Positions 1-5,029 of a stretch of DNA of 5,029 nucleotides are shown here, piece by piece (the first letter of the stretch is position 1; each line of letters starts with the position of its first letter). The notes below the pieces were generated by a model that saw only the letters and a list, made by a program, of their open reading frames with translations, searched no databases and was not told the DNA's origin. Location of the stretch: contig MHER01000120.1 in assembly GCA_001805205.1 (NCBI GenBank), positions 1 through 5,029 on the forward strand, read 5' to 3'. Made by a program: the position numbers and the translations under genes. This stretch comes from Nitrospirae bacterium RIFCSPLOW2_12_42_9. Its GTDB lineage: Bacteria > Nitrospirota > 9FT-COMBO-42-15 > HDB-SIOI813.

Positions 1-18
1 CCCCTTCCGCATTTATCA

Positions 19-786
19 TTAACTTACTCTTTCAACAATTGCCTTTACAAGTCCTGGGATTGTATATTCATCAGCTTTTATAGAGACCTCGATGCCCATT
101 TCTTCAGCAGTCTCGGTTGTTATTGGCCCAATGCTTGCAAACTGAACATTCTTTTTAAATGCAGATAGATTATCTTCGCCAACGATCTTGGCAAAGTTCC
201 TCACTGTTGAAGAACTTGTGAAGGTCACGATGTCAACTGTTCCATCCTTTAGTCTGTCCAGAACAGTATTGTCTCCGTTAGTCGCAGTAACTGTTTTATA
301 GGCAACTATATCTGCAACATCCGCTCCCATTTTCTGCAGTTCTTCAGGGAGGTAGCTTCGCGCAATATCGGCTCTGGGCATCAGGATTCGCTTTCCCTTG
401 AGGTCTTCTATTTCTTTAAGCGTTTCTAGCACACTTTCAGCAACATATTTGGGCGGCTGGCAGTCTACTTTAAGATGAAACCCCTTTATCCTATCTGTCG
501 TTGCAGGGCCTATGGAACATATCTTTACTCCCTTAAGATCCCTGACATCTCTGCCCAGCTCAAATAATCTGTGAAAGAAACAATCGACGCCGTTTACACT
601 GGTGAAGATAATCCAGTCAGTAGACTCTAATCTTCCCAACTCCTTGTCCAGAGGGGTGAAGTCGTCAGGGCTGGTTATTTTTATTGTAGGGAATTCCAGT
701 ACATTTGCGCCGAGATCGGTTAGTTTCTCTGAAAACTCACTTGCCTGGTCTCTGGAGCGGGTGACGACTACAGTTTTACCGAAAAG
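19..786 (-). other. hemD: Uroporphyrinogen-III synthase (HemD) domain at the C-terminus of the chimeric frame
   Basis: Residues about 820-1074 (255 residues) cover a complete HemD, the usual family size of about 240-270. HemD cyclises hydroxymethylbilane with inversion of ring D to give uroporphyrinogen III, the cytosolic branch point to haem, sirohaem and cobalamin. Visible family features: the opening LFGKTVVVTRSRDQASEF, DWIIFTSVNGVDCFF at about 876-890, CSIGPATTDRI at 909-919, the linker region GKRILMPRADIARSYLPEEL, VDIVTFTSSSTVRNF at about 1003-1017, ASIGPITTETAEEMG at 1036-1050 and EYTIPGLVKAI near the end. Both alpha/beta lobes are present, so the fold should be intact. No in-frame ATG, GTG or TTG was seen between residues 790 and 830. 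Separate translation would therefore need the ATG at 903 inside the RND-derived part. Stop TAA is at 21-19. Confidence 0.9.
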
Positions 787-3243
787 AGGCCTTGTTTCGA
801 ACCAGTTAAGCTGGTCTCTGAGATTTACAACTTCTCCTACTATCGTGATAGCAGGGGGTTTGATGTTTTTTGCCTTTTCTACAATATTTGAGAGTTCAAT
901 CATTCTCCCATCCTTTGACCTGACAAACAGCCTTCCAATATCATCAGGATCTTTCCTGTTCTCAGGATTGAGTCTCATCTTCACATCGTACCTTCTGCCT
1001 CTTGCCTCATCTTTAAACCTGGTAATATCAACTTCGCCTCCGATAAGAAAGTTGATTGTTTCTGCTACAGTAGCAATGTCTACCCCTAAGTCTGCTGCCT
1101 TATTCCTGTCAATATATACCTTTACTTCTGATTTACCGGCCTCGAGAGATGTATCAACATCAACTATGCCGGAAAGTTTTGAAAATTCACTTACTATCTG
1201 CTTAGAATATCCGTTAAGCTCCTCCAGATTTCTCCCCCTGATACTATATTGAATGGGGACCATCCTTTGTCCACCACCAACAAGAGAGACATCCTCAGCA
1301 GTACCCTTAAGGCCTGGTATCTGCCGGAATTGTTTCCTCATATCTGCCATTATTTCCTGCTGACTCCTTGTACGTTCTGATTTAGGTTTCAATCCAATAA
1401 ACATTGTACCTTTGTGTACCTCTCCAAAGGTACCCTGTCCATAGAAAATAGTCATTATCTCAGGTGTTGCAAGGACAATCTCCTCTGCCTTTTTAAACAT
1501 ACCCTCTATCTGATCAATAGAATAATCTTTGGGTGCCTCGAGTCGTGCAACAAACCTTGACTGGTCCTCTGAAGGGAGGAACTCTTTTCCAAGGAATTTC
1601 GTAATGTAAAGGCTGAGAATAAATATAATAACTGCTGATACTATTACAATCGCCCTGTGTTCAATTGCAATCGACAATAATCTCCTGTAGCTCTCCTCTA
1701 CCTTCTTGTATTGTTTCTCAAGCCAGTCTGACAGGTGTTTAAATACACTTGTTGATGTATGAGAAGATGTATGTTCTTTTAAAAACTTTGAAGAAAGCAT
1801 AGGTGTAAGGGTAAAAGAGACAAACAAAGATACCAATATAGCGAAGACAACTGTAAGGGCGAACTGGAAGAAGAACATACCTATTATTCCCTTCATAAAT
1901 GCCACGGGAAGGAATATAACTACAATAGCCAATGTGGTTGCCATAACAGCAAGTCCTATTTCTGATGTTGCAAACGATGCAGCCTCCCTGATTCCCATAC
2001 CCTTCTCAATATGACGTTGTATATTTTCAATAACGATAATGGCATCATCTATCAGGATTCCAACTGAAAGAGAAAGTCCAAGCATCGTCATATTATTAAA
2101 GGTGAACCCGAAAACATTCATTATCGCAAAAGTGGAAATAATAGAGGTTGGAATTGCAATAGCGCTGATTATTGTTACCCTTATACTTCTCAAAAACAAT
2201 AATACGGCTATTGAGGCAAAGAATCCTCCATATAAAAGATGGAATTGCACCTCTTCAATTGATCTCTTAATAAAATGTGACTGGTCAAAACTTATTTCGA
2301 GTTTCATTCCTGCAGGCAGGGATTTCCTGATATTCTCAATCTCCTTCTTTATCCTGTCCGTGACCTCAAGTGTATTTGTGCCTGATTGTTTCTGGATACC
2401 GAGACCTATTGAAGGCACCCTGTTAAATCTTGTGACTGAACGCTTTTCAGCCATTCCATCCTCTGCCCTGCCCACATCTTTCAATCTTATTGCTGTCCCG
2501 TTATAGAAACCTACAATAAGATCATTGAACTCCTGAACATTTGTGAATTCACCCTTTACCTTGATCAAATACTCCTTGAATTCACCTTCTATCCTCCCCC
2601 CTGGAAGTTCAATATTCTCACGCTGGAGGGCAATAAGAACATCATGTGCTGATATACGATAGGCCGAGAGCTTATCTCTATCAAGCCATACCCTTACCTG
2701 ACGCAGACGTAATCCTGCTATACGTATTGCACCAACACCATTTATCCTTTGAAGCTGTTCTTTTAATATCTCATCAGCATAAGTAGAAAGCTCTCTGATA
2801 GATCTTTCACCTGTCAGTGCAATCCATATTACAGGGTTTGCATCAGGATCTACTTTTTCAATAACTGGTTCGTCTATGTCTTCAGGAAGGCGATTCCTTA
2901 TTGCAGCTATCTTTTCTCTGACATCCTGAACTGCAAGGTCTATATCCCTTTCAAGATTAAACTCTACAATTACAGTAGACCTCCCCTCTGTACTTGTAGA
3001 GGTAATTGTTTTCACCCCGTTTATTGTATTTACTGCCTCTTCTACCTTATCGGTCAGGTCAATATCAACCACCTCAGGGCTGGCGCCTTTTAATGTCGTA
3101 CTTATGTTTACGATTGGGAATTCAACTTTTGGAAAGAGGTCTACTCCAATACGCGGATATGATACAACACCGAGAATTACAAGACCGAGTATAACCATAG
3201 TTGCAAATACCGGTCGTCTTATGGAAGTATCAGCGAGCCACAT
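19..3243 (-). CDS. Chimeric open frame: truncated RND efflux pump joined in frame to a SUMT tail and a HemD domain
   Basis: One uninterrupted frame of 1074 codons combines parts of two unrelated genes. Residues 1 to about 788 are an RND (HAE1-type) inner-membrane pump, residues about 787-816 are the C-terminal end of uroporphyrinogen-III C-methyltransferase, and residues about 820-1074 are a whole uroporphyrinogen-III synthase domain. The start ATG at 3243 gives the canonical RND N-terminus (MWLADTSIRRPVFATMV) and overlaps the adaptor gene by 14 bases. AAAGG lies 9 bases upstream of it and AAGGG 3 bases upstream. The length happens to resemble a full RND pump (about 1020-1050 residues), so automatic annotation may miss the join. 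The pump lacks everything after the middle of its second periplasmic loop. I regard the single product as non-functional for transport, and the join as a rearrangement or an assembly artefact; the three parts are listed separately below. Confidence 0.85.
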   Translation of the reverse strand: MWLADTSIRRPVFATMVILGLVILGVVSYPRIGVDLFPKVEFPIVNISTTLKGASPEVVDIDLTDKVEEAVNTINGVKTITSTSTEGRSTVIVEFNLERDIDLAVQDVREKIAAIRNRLPEDIDEPVIEKVDPDANPVIWIALTGERSIRELSTYADEILKEQLQRINGVGAIRIAGLRLRQVRVWLDRDKLSAYRISAHDVLIALQRENIELPGGRIEGEFKEYLIKVKGEFTNVQEFNDLIVGFYNGTAIRLKDVGRAEDGMAEKRSVTRFNRVPSIGLGIQKQSGTNTLEVTDRIKKEIENIRKSLPAGMKLEISFDQSHFIKRSIEEVQFHLLYGGFFASIAVLLFLRSIRVTIISAIAIPTSIISTFAIMNVFGFTFNNMTMLGLSLSVGILIDDAIIVIENIQRHIEKGMGIREAASFATSEIGLAVMATTLAIVVIFLPVAFMKGIIGMFFFQFALTVVFAILVSLFVSFTLTPMLSSKFLKEHTSSHTSTSVFKHLSDWLEKQYKKVEESYRRLLSIAIEHRAIVIVSAVIIFILSLYITKFLGKEFLPSEDQSRFVARLEAPKDYSIDQIEGMFKKAEEIVLATPEIMTIFYGQGTFGEVHKGTMFIGLKPKSERTRSQQEIMADMRKQFRQIPGLKGTAEDVSLVGGGQRMVPIQYSIRGRNLEELNGYSKQIVSEFSKLSGIVDVDTSLEAGKSEVKVYIDRNKAADLGVDIATVAETINFLIGGEVDITRFKDEARGRRYDVKMRLNPENRKDPDDIGRLFVRSKDGRMIELSNIVEKAKNIKPPAITIVGEVVNLRDQLNWFETRPLFGKTVVVTRSRDQASEFSEKLTDLGANVLEFPTIKITSPDDFTPLDKELGRLESTDWIIFTSVNGVDCFFHRLFELGRDVRDLKGVKICSIGPATTDRIKGFHLKVDCQPPKYVAESVLETLKEIEDLKGKRILMPRADIARSYLPEELQKMGADVADIVAYKTVTATNGDNTVLDRLKDGTVDIVTFTSSSTVRNFAKIVGEDNLSAFKKNVQFASIGPITTETAEEMGIEVSIKADEYTIPGLVKAIVERVS
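796..885 (-). other. Orphan C-terminal tail of uroporphyrinogen-III C-methyltransferase (SUMT/CobA)
   Basis: Residues about 787-816 of the chimeric frame include IKPPAITIVGEVVNLRDQLN followed by WFE. This matches the closing segment of SUMT (CobA/CysG C-terminal family), where I-K-x-P-A-I-x-x-V-G-E-V-V-x-L-R-x-x-L-x-W-F is highly characteristic. SUMT methylates uroporphyrinogen III to precorrin-2 using S-adenosylmethionine, on the way to sirohaem and cobalamin. Everything upstream in that enzyme, about 220-230 residues with the glycine-rich SAM site, is absent and replaced by RND sequence. The tail runs directly into HemD, as in the bifunctional CobA-HemD proteins of many anaerobic and sulfur-cycling bacteria. 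It is the clearest evidence that the HemD part was cut from such a fusion gene. It would have no catalytic activity by itself. Confidence 0.82.
877..894 (-). other. Inferred RND / cobA-hemD junction
   Basis: The six codons for Leu-Ser-Asn-Ile-Val-Glu (residues 784-789) suit both parents. RND pumps have a G-R-M-I-x-L-S-x-x-V pattern at this point, and SUMT proteins have a T-L-x-x-I-V-E-K stretch just before I-K-x-P-A-I. The crossover therefore probably lies inside or at the edge of these 18 bases. The frame is kept with no inserted bases, terminal repeats or mobile-element ends around it. The exact breakpoint cannot be set without the intact parental genes. Confidence 0.6.
901..915 (-). promoter_or_regulatory. 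Possible internal ribosome binding site and ATG start ahead of the SUMT-tail/HemD part
   Basis: On the minus strand AAGGA (915-911) is followed after 7 bases by an in-frame ATG (903-901, Met781), with a further GGGAG in between. Translation from here would give a 294-residue protein carrying eight RND-derived residues, the SUMT tail and the whole HemD domain. The purine-rich stretch also simply encodes the normal RND residues S-K-D-G-R-M, so the match may be accidental. Confidence 0.25.
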
Positions 3244-4318
3244 TGACCCTTACCTTTACCCCTTCCGAAAGATTTTGCTGGCCTGCAATTACTAATTTTT
3301 CTCCTGCTTTGATCCCTTCTATAATCTCCATAACGCCGCCATACTTATTGCCAACTTTTACATATCTTTCCTTTGCCCTGTCCTCCTCAATAGCAAATAC
3401 CTTTACCTTGTCACCTTCATAGAGAAGTGCATTCACCGGGACAACATTTGCCTCTCTGGTATCCCCTGTATATATGATTACACGGGCAAATAATCCTGGT
3501 TTTAATAGTCCTCCTGAATTATTAATAAGGGTCTCTGCCTGTAATGACCTTGTCCTTTCGTCGAGACCAGGATAAATAATACTCAATCTCCCTTTAAAAT
3601 CTCTTAAAGGATACGGGTCTACCTTTAACTGAACATCCTGACCAATCTTGAGTCTTCCTATATCCTTTTCCGGTACATTGAATGAAAGTTTCAATGGATC
3701 ATTTTGTATAACAGTAAATAGTGGTGTTCCATTCCTCACATAGTCACCGGAAGATACCTTCTTTAATTTTATTATCCCGGAAATAGGAGAATATATCTTC
3801 GTCTTGGTAAGTCTCTGTAGTATAAGGTTAAGGGAAGCCTTTGCTCTTTCAACCTCGGAACCTGACAATGAGAGACGTGTTGAAATGTCATCAAACTCAT
3901 TCAGTGATGAAAGACCTTCTTTATAGAGAGACTCCTTCCGTTTATATTCAACTGATATGTTAGATAAGTTTGCCTCTGCCTGTTTTAGTATGGCTTCAGC
4001 CTGTTTTACCTGGAGGATATAGTCAGTGTCATCAATTATTGCGAGGACCATCTCTTTATTTACTTCTGTTCCCTCATCAACTCTGATATCCTTTAAAACC
4101 CCGTCTACCTCAGAGCTGATTATCACCTCTTCACCCGGGATCAATGTCCCTATTGTCTCAATATAAGGTCTTATAGATCTCTTCTCTACAGTCTGTAATA
4201 TTACATTTATAACCTTTTCTTCTGATTTAACCTTCACCTCACCCTTTTCACATGATGAAATAATCAGGGTAAGACCGATAAAGAAGGACAATAGCACCAT
4301 TCTCCTGATAATTATCAT
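3230..4318 (-). CDS. RND efflux periplasmic adaptor subunit (membrane fusion protein), lipoprotein
   Basis: This 362-residue protein is the periplasmic adaptor (HlyD/AcrA-type membrane fusion protein) that links an RND pump to an outer membrane channel. A short basic start (RR at 5-6), a hydrophobic stretch at about 7-20 and a lipobox I-S-S-C with Cys23 indicate a lipoprotein signal peptide, so the mature protein is lipid-anchored. Domains in order: first half of the biotinyl-lipoyl-like domain about 59-98 (ISSEVDGVLKDIRVDEGTEV), a coiled-coil hairpin about 101-172, second lipoyl half about 173-205 (SPISGIIKLKKVSSGDYV), beta-barrel about 206-285 ending in the family motif LLKPGLFARV, and a membrane-proximal domain about 286-362 (VVPVNALLYEGD; VIAGQQNLSEGVKV). 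Length is normal and it appears intact. The start ATG at 4318 shares one base with the regulator's TAA stop and has a strong Shine-Dalgarno. Its stop lies 14 bases into the pump gene, so the two are coupled. Substrate cannot be read from the sequence. Confidence 0.93.
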   Translation of the reverse strand: MIIIRRMVLLSFFIGLTLIISSCEKGEVKVKSEEKVINVILQTVEKRSIRPYIETIGTLIPGEEVIISSEVDGVLKDIRVDEGTEVNKEMVLAIIDDTDYILQVKQAEAILKQAEANLSNISVEYKRKESLYKEGLSSLNEFDDISTRLSLSGSEVERAKASLNLILQRLTKTKIYSPISGIIKLKKVSSGDYVRNGTPLFTVIQNDPLKLSFNVPEKDIGRLKIGQDVQLKVDPYPLRDFKGRLSIIYPGLDERTRSLQAETLINNSGGLLKPGLFARVIIYTGDTREANVVPVNALLYEGDKVKVFAIEEDRAKERYVKVGNKYGGVMEIIEGIKAGEKLVIAGQQNLSEGVKVRVNVAR

Positions 4319-4917
4319 TAGTCCTCTCCTTTCAGGACACCGTATGTAAATATTCTCACAAATTCTTTTATTACCAACTTAATCTCCTTATTAGTTATTT
4401 CCCGTCCCTTAATAATAACTTCTGCATTAAAATATGCGAATATCATCCCGAGAAATGCCCTTGACCCCATATCTGGAGAGAATTTTTTTAGAACACCCTT
4501 CTCTTGCCGGGCACGGAAGTATTCTTCAAGAAGTTTTATTGTTTCATCTATACACTTAGTGTGAAAGACCTTGATCTTTTCAGGATAGACATTTATTTCA
4601 GATGACATAATCCTTACTAATGATTTTCTCTCTTTAAGTGTTTCAAAGAACCCTATTCCGATTAATTGAAGTGTGTCTGGAAAATCATGTGAAGAGTCTC
4701 CAATTTTTGAAAGCAGGTCCCGAAGTCTTGGTAAAAAGGAATAACGGTTTAGTACCTCTTCAAAAAGCCTTTCTTTAGAACCAAAGTGTCTGAATAGTGT
4801 TACTTCTGTAACCCCGGCCTTTTGGGCAATCTCTTTTGTCGAGGTACCCAAATAGCCTTTTTCAGATACTAATAAAAGAGTTGCCTCTATAAGTTTCTCA
4901 TCAGTATCAGATTTCAC
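4318..4917 (-). CDS. TetR/AcrR-family transcriptional regulator of the efflux operon
   Basis: The 199-residue product has the usual TetR-family length. Residues about 6-52 form the DNA-binding domain: a first helix (LIEATLLLVSEKGY) and then the helix-turn-helix TSTKEIAQKAGVTEVTLFRHF with the family hallmark F-G-S-K-E-R-L-F. Residues about 60-199 form an all-helical, poorly conserved ligand-binding and dimerisation domain. TetR proteins are usually dimeric repressors released by a small ligand, and AcrR/TtgR-type members control RND pumps. The start is GTG at 4917, chosen because GGAG lies 5 bases upstream and because it overlaps the upstream gene's stop. The gene sits between the outer membrane channel and adaptor genes with no room for its own promoter, so it is probably co-transcribed. 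Any autoregulatory operator would lie upstream of the channel gene, outside the window. Repressor rather than activator is inferred from the family. Confidence 0.9.
   Translation of the reverse strand: MKSDTDEKLIEATLLLVSEKGYLGTSTKEIAQKAGVTEVTLFRHFGSKERLFEEVLNRYSFLPRLRDLLSKIGDSSHDFPDTLQLIGIGFFETLKERKSLVRIMSSEINVYPEKIKVFHTKCIDETIKLLEEYFRARQEKGVLKKFSPDMGSRAFLGMIFAYFNAEVIIKGREITNKEIKLVIKEFVRIFTYGVLKGED
4326..4331 (-). promoter_or_regulatory. Ribosome binding site for the adaptor gene (AAGGAG)
   Basis: On the minus strand a strong AAGGAG core lies 7 bases before the ATG at 4318, within the final codons of the TetR-family gene. It fixes the adaptor start at 4318 rather than at the internal Met7. 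Together with the TAATG stop/start overlap it suggests coupled translation. Confidence 0.75.
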
Positions 4918-5029
4918 CTTGACTCCATATCTTCCATGAGGACCCCCATCCTCCGTTTTAGTTCGAGTATTGCCAGTTGGAGGTCTATCTTACTGTTTGC
5001 AAAAGACTCCTGTGCAGCCACAAGCACAG
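4914..5029 (-). CDS. C-terminal end of a probable TolC-family outer membrane efflux protein (partial, runs off the window)
   Basis: An open frame enters from the window edge and gives 37 residues before a TGA stop at 4916-4914. The translation contains LVAAQESFANSKIDLQLA and then AILELKRRMGVLMEDMESR. A long amphipathic helix with regularly spaced Leu/Ala, an A-N-S-K-I-D-L-Q-L-A core and a closing R-x-M-G-V is typical of the last coiled-coil helix of outer membrane efflux proteins of the TolC/OEP family. Members form the trimeric outer membrane duct that docks with the adaptor and RND pump encoded just downstream, so context supports the call. The stop overlaps the GTG start of the regulator gene (GTGA), which implies translational coupling and one transcript. 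Only the tail is visible, so another coiled-coil protein cannot be excluded; the operon context makes the efflux channel the best reading. Confidence 0.62.
   Translation of the reverse strand, partial: VLVAAQESFANSKIDLQLAILELKRRMGVLMEDMESR
4923..4926 (-). promoter_or_regulatory. Ribosome binding site for the TetR-family gene (GGAG)
   Basis: On the minus strand GGAG ends 5 bases before the GTG start at 4917. It lies inside the last codons of the upstream efflux-channel gene. It supports the GTG start, because no ATG is available at this spacing in the regulator frame. Confidence 0.6.

Larger units (their letters stand above)
877..3243 (-). pseudogene. RND multidrug/solute efflux pump, N-terminal three quarters only (HAE1-like)
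   Basis: An RND pump is a trimeric inner-membrane proton antiporter that passes substrates from periplasm and membrane to the adaptor and outer channel. Visible parts: TM1 about 13-28; periplasmic porter loop about 30-335 with YPRIGVDLFPKVEFPIV and the PGGRIEGEF segment; TM2 about 336-352; TM3 about 357-377; TM4 about 386-406 carrying GILIDDAIIVIENIQRH with the proton-relay pair Asp399-Asp400; TM5 about 432-452; TM6 about 459-483; TM7 about 530-548; and the start of the second periplasmic loop (FLGKEFLPSEDQ) up to about 788 (VRSKDGRMIELSNIV). Family members continue for roughly 240 more residues, including TM8-TM12 and the TM10 lysine of the proton relay; all of these are missing. No frameshift or stop breaks the retained part. 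Substrate class is not determinable; the D-D motif and EN following it fit drug/solute HAE1 pumps rather than metal (HME) pumps. Confidence 0.85.

Noticed and set aside
1..12. Start of a downstream gene (M-R-K-G...) at the left edge
   Set aside because: Only four codons are visible and no clear Shine-Dalgarno precedes the ATG, so it was not listed as a feature; it is mentioned only as a finding.
602..1252. Plus-strand open frame of 216 codons
   Set aside because: It lies opposite the strongly recognisable HemD and RND coding sequence. The translation is rich in Ser, Leu and Pro without any family motif. It is an antisense shadow.
2039..2506. Plus-strand open frame of 155 codons
   Set aside because: It is antisense to the RND membrane region; the apparent hydrophobic stretches mirror transmembrane codons on the other strand. 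No start signal or family motif was seen.
19..3243. Interpretation as an intact RND pump because of its near-normal length
   Set aside because: Sequence after residue about 790 has no RND features or transmembrane segments and instead shows SUMT-tail and HemD motifs.
19..3243. A novel membrane-anchored haem enzyme or tetrapyrrole exporter
   Set aside because: The orphan SUMT tail, the missing TM8-TM12 and the predicted periplasmic location of HemD fit a rearrangement or misassembly better than a designed fusion.
3230..3270. The word CCCCTTCCG occurs both at the left edge (1-9) and near the RND start (about 3259-3267), suggesting a repeat
   Set aside because: Nine bases in a purine/pyrimidine-biased stretch are expected by chance, and the flanking bases do not match. 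It is not near the RND/HemD junction and does not explain it.
3006..3422. Three short overlapping plus-strand open frames around the adaptor/pump boundary
   Set aside because: All are antisense to well-supported genes, overlap one another in different frames and resemble nothing.
4900..5029. Promoter or TetR operator directly upstream of the regulator gene
   Set aside because: The stretch is fully open as the end of the upstream gene, and I saw no convincing -10/-35 pair or inverted repeat.

Overview
The window reads almost entirely on the minus strand as one tightly packed gene string with practically no intergenic DNA. In transcription order (high to low coordinates) it holds the last 37 codons of a probable TolC-type outer membrane efflux protein (4914-5029), a TetR-family regulator (4318-4917), a periplasmic membrane-fusion (adaptor) lipoprotein (3230-4318) and an RND-type inner-membrane efflux pump that starts at 3243. 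Neighbouring genes overlap by 3, 1 and 14 bases, which is typical of a translationally coupled tripartite efflux operon in a diderm (Gram-negative) bacterium. Base composition is moderately AT-rich: hand counts give about 43% GC over 1-480 and about 37% over 2041-2220. The lineage cannot be fixed from this. The style of the genes, and the trace of a fused cobA-hemD gene, would fit Deltaproteobacteria/Desulfobacterota, Nitrospirota or related groups, but that is inference.

The striking point is the RND gene. Its open frame runs 1074 codons, close to the length of a normal RND pump, but only the first ~788 residues are RND. Near position 877-894 it switches, in frame, into about 30 residues of the C-terminal end of uroporphyrinogen-III C-methyltransferase (SUMT/CobA), followed by a complete uroporphyrinogen-III synthase (HemD) domain ending at position 19. 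The pump therefore lacks transmembrane helices 8-12 and the rest of its second porter domain, and the SUMT domain lacks almost all of its catalytic part. The orphan SUMT tail shows that the downstream half comes from a cobA-hemD fusion gene. The join is best explained as a deletion/recombination or an assembly chimera through a short stretch (Leu-Ser-Asn-Ile-Val-Glu) that suits both families, not as an evolved RND-HemD enzyme.

As drawn, the efflux genes would make an outer membrane channel, a regulator, an adaptor and a broken pump. Topology places the HemD part in the periplasm, away from its cytosolic substrate. A plausible internal Shine-Dalgarno/ATG pair just before the junction (ATG at 903) could in principle yield a separate cytosolic HemD of 294 residues. 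No RNA gene, mobile element, CRISPR array, long repeat, promoter or terminator could be supported, and no gap longer than 300 bases lacks a gene.
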